This document shows positions 60,340 to 64,000 of a stretch of DNA of 64,000 bases, piece by piece (the stretch's first letter is position 1; every line of letters starts with the position of its first letter). The notes under the pieces were generated by a model, which was not told the origin of the DNA, did no database searches, and saw only the letters and a program-made list of their open reading frames with translations. Source of the DNA: a virus; the IMG/VR virus record IMGVR_UViG_3300025880_000014, positions 1-64,000 of that record. The stretch is one strand, 5' to 3'. Both the position numbers and the translations under genes were made by a program.

Positions 60340-61118
60340 ACGTCCCACTTATCAGTTAGATGGCATCTTACATAAACAGGTGCCTGATACGCAATACCAT
60401 TAGGATATTCTGATTGCAATCTCGTATAAAAGTCTACATCTTCTGACGTGTCTTTAGAGATAACATCTCTCCATTTTGTTGATAAATTAGCTTTGTGCAT
60501 AAATAACCAGGGTGCCATTATCTGTCTGCCTGGTTTTATTTGAATTGGCTTCCATGCCTCTGGTAAACCTTCTATCTGAATTGCCGGTGTTTCTGAAGGA
60601 TCTAATATAGCATTCCCATTAGTTAGCTCAGTTGAAACGGACTCATGATCAAACCATGAGGTATTTATCCACCAATCTTTTTCTGGGTTTGCGTTAAAAT
60701 ATAAAAGAGATGTCATCGTTGCATTTGGCATTAAAAAATCATCTGAATCCATATACATTACAACGTGGCCGGTTGCTGCAGCTGCACCTAGTCTTCTACC
60801 GAATCCTCTATAATATCTTCCTTTATCTTCTATTTCCTCGTACATTTGAGGAGTATCTGTTCTATCGAAATATATTAGTTTTATATTTGGTGTGTTCTTG
60901 TGTGATCTATTAAATAGTTGATGTGTTTTATTACACCCATCTGCTACTATAATAAGTTCGCAGTTTTTATATGTTTGGTTTTGAAAACTTTCGACTGCCC
61001 TGTGAAATTTACCAATAGGATCTTTTCTTGAATTTTCGTAGTTTTCTAGGTTTACTTGCATCACTATAGATATTTTTATCTTGTTTAGTGATTCGAATAT
61101 TTCTTTAAAATTGCTCAT
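60336..61118 (-). CDS. Glycosyltransferase family 2
   Basis: The product has 260 residues. IKISIVMQVNLENYEN opens a GT-A fold; the A-H-x/GHVVMYMDSDDFLMP segment holds the D-x-D-D motif (124-127) that binds the metal-nucleotide sugar. The C-terminal part (ISKDTSEDVDFYTRLQSEYP) resembles the acceptor-binding region of GT2 enzymes. It overlaps the 398-residue GT gene by 1 nt and probably works with it. Likely target: fibre protein or host-surface glycan, or phage DNA; not decidable here. Confidence 0.87.
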   Translation of the reverse strand: MSNFKEIFESLNKIKISIVMQVNLENYENSRKDPIGKFHRAVESFQNQTYKNCELIIVADGCNKTHQLFNRSHKNTPNIKLIYFDRTDTPQMYEEIEDKGRYYRGFGRRLGAAAATGHVVMYMDSDDFLMPNATMTSLLYFNANPEKDWWINTSWFDHESVSTELTNGNAILDPSETPAIQIEGLPEAWKPIQIKPGRQIMAPWLFMHKANLSTKWRDVISKDTSEDVDFYTRLQSEYPNGIAYQAPVYVRCHLTDKWDV

Positions 61119-62314
61119 TATTTATATAGGTTTGTTTTCCAATTATATTCATAAGATAATTCATGTGTTCCTGGTTTAAATAAATTATCTATTAACTTTT
61201 TATATGTATCTACGAGATCTACGTTAGTTGACAAATAACGGTCTAATACTTTTTTACTGTTTTCATTATATTGATCTAGATTATTGTCATGTTCCTCAAG
61301 TGCCAATTTTAATTGATCGGCTCCTTGTGATATATTAAATCCTTCATAATAATATCCTGCATCCTTTATCATGTCTGCGTTGTGCACTATAGGGTACCCG
61401 AAATAGAGTGCGTCTAGGTATGCATAGTTTAATGGGTTTTCCCATTGGTGTGATAAGACTATGTCTGTTTCACTTGCTAAGAACGTCGATACTGGGTACC
61501 TTCCAACATACTTTATTTTGTTATCTGGAGAGTTAACTATGTCGAAATTCTTAATCATCGCTAAATAGTATTTATTCTTTAGTAATTTCTTGCCAGATCC
61601 TATGTATATTTGTTTAAACGCGTTTTTACCAGATTCTCTAAAAACTCTTTCAGCAATCATGATAGTCATCAATGAATATTTAACAACATTTATATTTGGT
61701 TCCATTACAGATAGCTTTTTATCTTTAGCATCCTTTGGAATATATCCCGGAATCAATTTGCCGGCACGTTTTAGTAATTTATTAAATTCATCAAGCGGCT
61801 CAGGGTCCCATATGAAAGGAACTGTTTTTATCTGAGAATCCTCTTGTCTGTATATTGTTTTAAAGTATTCTAGGTTTTGATATTCCTGTTGAGGTATTAC
61901 CCATGTTTCGTCGTGGCCTCCGTCCCATGAAGGAACCATTGACTCGGTAATTGTATCAAACATTACTCGTTCCATGTCAACTACATAACTATTTCCACAT
62001 TGGTATTTTACTACTTTTAAATTTGGATTTTTGCTTTTCATTAAAGATATCCTACTTGTAGGCAAAGAAGCACCTACCATAAACATTAAGTCTATCTCAT
62101 TCTCCATCGCTGTGAATTTTGCGATTTTATATTTATTATAATCCCAGTTTACTTTAGTTAAATCAGAAACATTCTTAGCTGCGTCTAAAATATAAACATC
62201 AAGTCCTTCTATTTGGTTTAACATTTTAGATAGGTTCAGCGCATTTAATTTAATGCCGTTGATCCACATGCTTTCATATTCCTTTGTTAGAGATATTATA
62301 ATTCCTACTTTCAT
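61118..62314 (-). CDS. Glycosyltransferase-like protein (DUF2827-like, GT-B)
   Basis: The product has 398 residues. The start MKVGIIISLTKEYESMWING, then IKLNALNLSKMLNQIEGL, and NLKVVKYQCGNSYVVDMERV match the DUF2827 group of predicted GT-B glycosyltransferases; later segments (KYVGRYPVSTFLASETDIVL; EGFNISQGADQLKLALEEHD) resemble the donor-binding domain. GT-B enzymes need no metal D-x-D motif. It is paired with the GT2 gene (1-nt overlap) and follows the coiled-coil fibre gene across a terminator. Confidence 0.75.
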   Translation of the reverse strand: MKVGIIISLTKEYESMWINGIKLNALNLSKMLNQIEGLDVYILDAAKNVSDLTKVNWDYNKYKIAKFTAMENEIDLMFMVGASLPTSRISLMKSKNPNLKVVKYQCGNSYVVDMERVMFDTITESMVPSWDGGHDETWVIPQQEYQNLEYFKTIYRQEDSQIKTVPFIWDPEPLDEFNKLLKRAGKLIPGYIPKDAKDKKLSVMEPNINVVKYSLMTIMIAERVFRESGKNAFKQIYIGSGKKLLKNKYYLAMIKNFDIVNSPDNKIKYVGRYPVSTFLASETDIVLSHQWENPLNYAYLDALYFGYPIVHNADMIKDAGYYYEGFNISQGADQLKLALEEHDNNLDQYNENSKKVLDRYLSTNVDLVDTYKKLIDNLFKPGTHELSYEYNWKTNLYK

Positions 62315-62346
62315 AAATTATACTTTATTTATTATATCTATATATT

Positions 62347-62380
62347 TAAAAAAGAAAGGGTCCCCGTTAGAGGACCCTTA
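62347..62380 (-). terminator. Intrinsic terminator after the coiled-coil fibre gene
   Basis: AAGGGTCC (62356-62363) pairs with GGACCCTT (62072+300 offset: 62372-62379), with an 8-nt loop. On the minus strand the hairpin is followed by TTCTTTTTT. It lies 40 nt after the stop codon of the fibre gene. Confidence 0.8.
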
Positions 62381-62419
62381 ATTTAAAAACTATGAATTAA
62401 TACTTTCGTATTTTTCTTC

Positions 62420-64000
62420 TTAGTGTTGGTAAACGAATACTACTTCGTCTTGTGCATCAATCACATAACCTGGGTTAGCTAAAGTAACTTGTGGTCCTGC
62501 AACTGTTTGAACAAATACTCTGTGCCCGTTAACGAATACATCTACTAAAGATGCTTGGTCTTCCTGTACAGGGTTTGCTAAAGTATAAACGAATCCAGCT
62601 CCTGGGAATGTTTCAGTAGCCATTTGATCATCTTCGATGATAGCAGCTTCTAATACATCTAATCTACCGTCTTGAACTGATTGCTCAGCGTTAGTAGAAG
62701 CGATTTCAGCAGCTAGTGCAGAATCAATTCTTGTAACGTCAGCGTTAGTAGCAGCGATTTCAGCGTTTAACTGAGCTTGTAAGTCAGCATCGGCGTCTCC
62801 TCTTAATTGAGCCTCAGCAGCCATTTCAGCGTCATGCTTAGCTTCTAATGAAGTAAAGTCTGCGTTAGTAGCAGCGATTTCAGCAGTTAATGCAGCTTCT
62901 ACACCAGATACTCTAGTATCGATTGAAGTGAATTCTGCAGTGATAGCTCCTTCTAAAGAAATAACATCAGAATTAGTAGCAGTGATTTCAGCTTGTAAAG
63001 CATTATCGATTCTAGTAACATCAGAGTTAGTAGCAGCGATTTCAGCAGATAAAGCAGAATTGATACTAGTGATATCAGAATCAGTAGCAGCGATTTCAGC
63101 GTTTAAGTTAGAAATTACTACAGCTAAAGCGTCATCATTTACAGTATCAACAGCGTTGATTAAAGAAACAACCTCAACGAATGTATCTTTGTCAGCGTCA
63201 GCAGCTAATAAGATTGCGTCGATTCTTGCGTTTTCTGCATCAATGTTAGCTTGTAACGTTGAGTCAGCAGCAGCATAAGCAGCTTCAACTCTTACGAAGT
63301 CAGAATTAGTAGATGCAATTTCTGCAGCTAATTCTCCTTCAACTCTTGTAAAGTCAGAGTTTGTAGCAGCGATTTCAGCTTGTAAAGCAGAATCAATACT
63401 TGTAACGTCTCCATTAGTAGCTAAAATTTCTGCAGCTAAAGCAACTTCTAAAGAATCAACTGAATCAACTAAGTCTCCAGATACTGCACCTAATCTTAAG
63501 TCAATAGAAGTAACATCAGAATTAGTAGATGCGATTTCATTGTCTAAAGCAGATTGTAAAGCAGTGTCAGCTAGTGCTCTTGCTGATTCCTCAGCAGCCA
63601 TTTCAGCGTCATGCTTAGCCTCTAATGAAGTGAAGTCAGAGTTAGTAGCTGCAATCTCTGCAGATAATTCTCCTTCAACTCTTGTAAAGTCAGAGTTTGT
63701 TGCAGCGATCTCTTGAGAGATTGCTAAGTTAATGCTTGTGAAATCTGCGTTAGTTGCAGAGATCTCATTGTTTAAGTCAACGATTACCGCTCCTAAAGCG
63801 TTATCATTTTCTAAATCAACAGCATTGATTAAAGAAACAACCTCAACGAATGTATCTTTATCAGCATCAGCTGCTAATAAGATTGCGTCGATTCTTGCAT
63901 TTTCTGCATCAATGTTAGCTTGTAACGTTGATTCAGCGCCTGTCGCTCTAGTTTGTTCAGCAGATAAATCTCCTTCTAATCTAGTAACGTCTGCGTTTGT
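62420..64000 (-). CDS. Coiled-coil tail-fibre protein (5' end outside window)
   Basis: The frame is open from a stop at 62420 to the window edge, at least 526 residues. The ATG at 63601 is internal; the frame continues upstream without a stop. The sequence is built of coiled-coil repeats such as AEIAATNSDVTRIDNALQ and a longer unit starting NIDAENARIDAILLAADADK, present twice 669 bp apart. The C-terminus (VDVFVNGHRVFVQTVAGPQV) is a typical beta-type fibre tip or chaperone domain. A trimeric coiled-coil shaft fits best. Asn/Ser/Thr at helix core positions suggest ion-binding trimers. Confidence 0.85.
   Translation of the reverse strand, partial: TNADVTRLEGDLSAEQTRATGAESTLQANIDAENARIDAILLAADADKDTFVEVVSLINAVDLENDNALGAVIVDLNNEISATNADFTSINLAISQEIAATNSDFTRVEGELSAEIAATNSDFTSLEAKHDAEMAAEESARALADTALQSALDNEIASTNSDVTSIDLRLGAVSGDLVDSVDSLEVALAAEILATNGDVTSIDSALQAEIAATNSDFTRVEGELAAEIASTNSDFVRVEAAYAAADSTLQANIDAENARIDAILLAADADKDTFVEVVSLINAVDTVNDDALAVVISNLNAEIAATDSDITSINSALSAEIAATNSDVTRIDNALQAEITATNSDVISLEGAITAEFTSIDTRVSGVEAALTAEIAATNADFTSLEAKHDAEMAAEAQLRGDADADLQAQLNAEIAATNADVTRIDSALAAEIASTNAEQSVQDGRLDVLEAAIIEDDQMATETFPGAGFVYTLANPVQEDQASLVDVFVNGHRVFVQTVAGPQVTLANPGYVIDAQDEVVFVYQH
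63148..63930. repeat. Diverged direct repeat inside coiled-coil fibre gene
   Basis: A segment of about 115 bp beginning at 63148 recurs at 63817 with few mismatches (caacagcgttgattaaagaa and onward), a 669-bp (223-codon) period. A different duplicate pair (62823 and 63600) is 777 bp apart, so the gene is a mosaic of shuffled repeats. Confidence 0.7.

Noticed and set aside
1-64000. tRNA genes, CRISPR arrays, insertion sequences, integrase or attachment sites
   Set aside because: None seen by eye on either strand; the repeats present are coding repeats in fibre genes, without CRISPR spacing, and no transposase or integrase motif was found.

Overview
The window is a stretch of a large, AT-rich tailed-phage genome. 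It encodes T4-type contractile-tail baseplate proteins: relatives of gp25, gp6/baseplate J and the gp5 OB-domain, a LysM-bearing gp53-like protein and hub-like proteins. It also carries PhoH, dCMP deaminase, UV endonuclease, RNase HII and many small phage proteins. No terminase, portal, capsid or DNA polymerase gene is visible. Start codons are preceded by A-rich sequence and not by Shine-Dalgarno motifs, which suggests a Bacteroidetes (flavobacterium-like) host. The phage also encodes bS21 and an S1-like protein. Host and habitat are inference.

All genes but one lie on the minus strand, so the reading order runs from high to low coordinates. (1) 64000-58847: a coiled-coil fibre gene cut by the window edge, two glycosyltransferases, the single plus-strand gene (J-domain-like) and a small fibre protein. 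(2) 58818-46723: four huge collagen-like fibre genes ending at a strong terminator. (3) 46617-43234: a modification island of Fe(II)/2-oxoglutarate oxygenase, double glycosyltransferase and a second oxygenase. (4) 43226-36810: nucleic-acid and host-takeover genes (exonuclease, UVR-like small proteins, J-protein, bS21, PhoH, RNase HII, UV endonuclease). (5) 36780-32875: seven genes, six of which begin with the same short peptide, resembling a capsid-targeting tag. They include an ATP-grasp ligase and an acetyltransferase. (6) 32775-29793: dCMP deaminase and unknown small genes. (7) 29736-22213: tail hub and baseplate proteins. (8) 22154-18579: S1-like protein, small genes and an amidoligase-like protein. 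(9) 18561-1: baseplate wedge genes followed by very large virion proteins.

The most interesting parts are: the collagen fibres with hydroxylase-like and glycosyltransferase genes next door, possibly a collagen-maturation system; the set of proteins sharing an N-terminal tag, probably packaged in the head and injected; the S1 plus S21 pair; and a 32-bp promoter-like element found three times with exact spacing, twice near a palindromic operator-like site.
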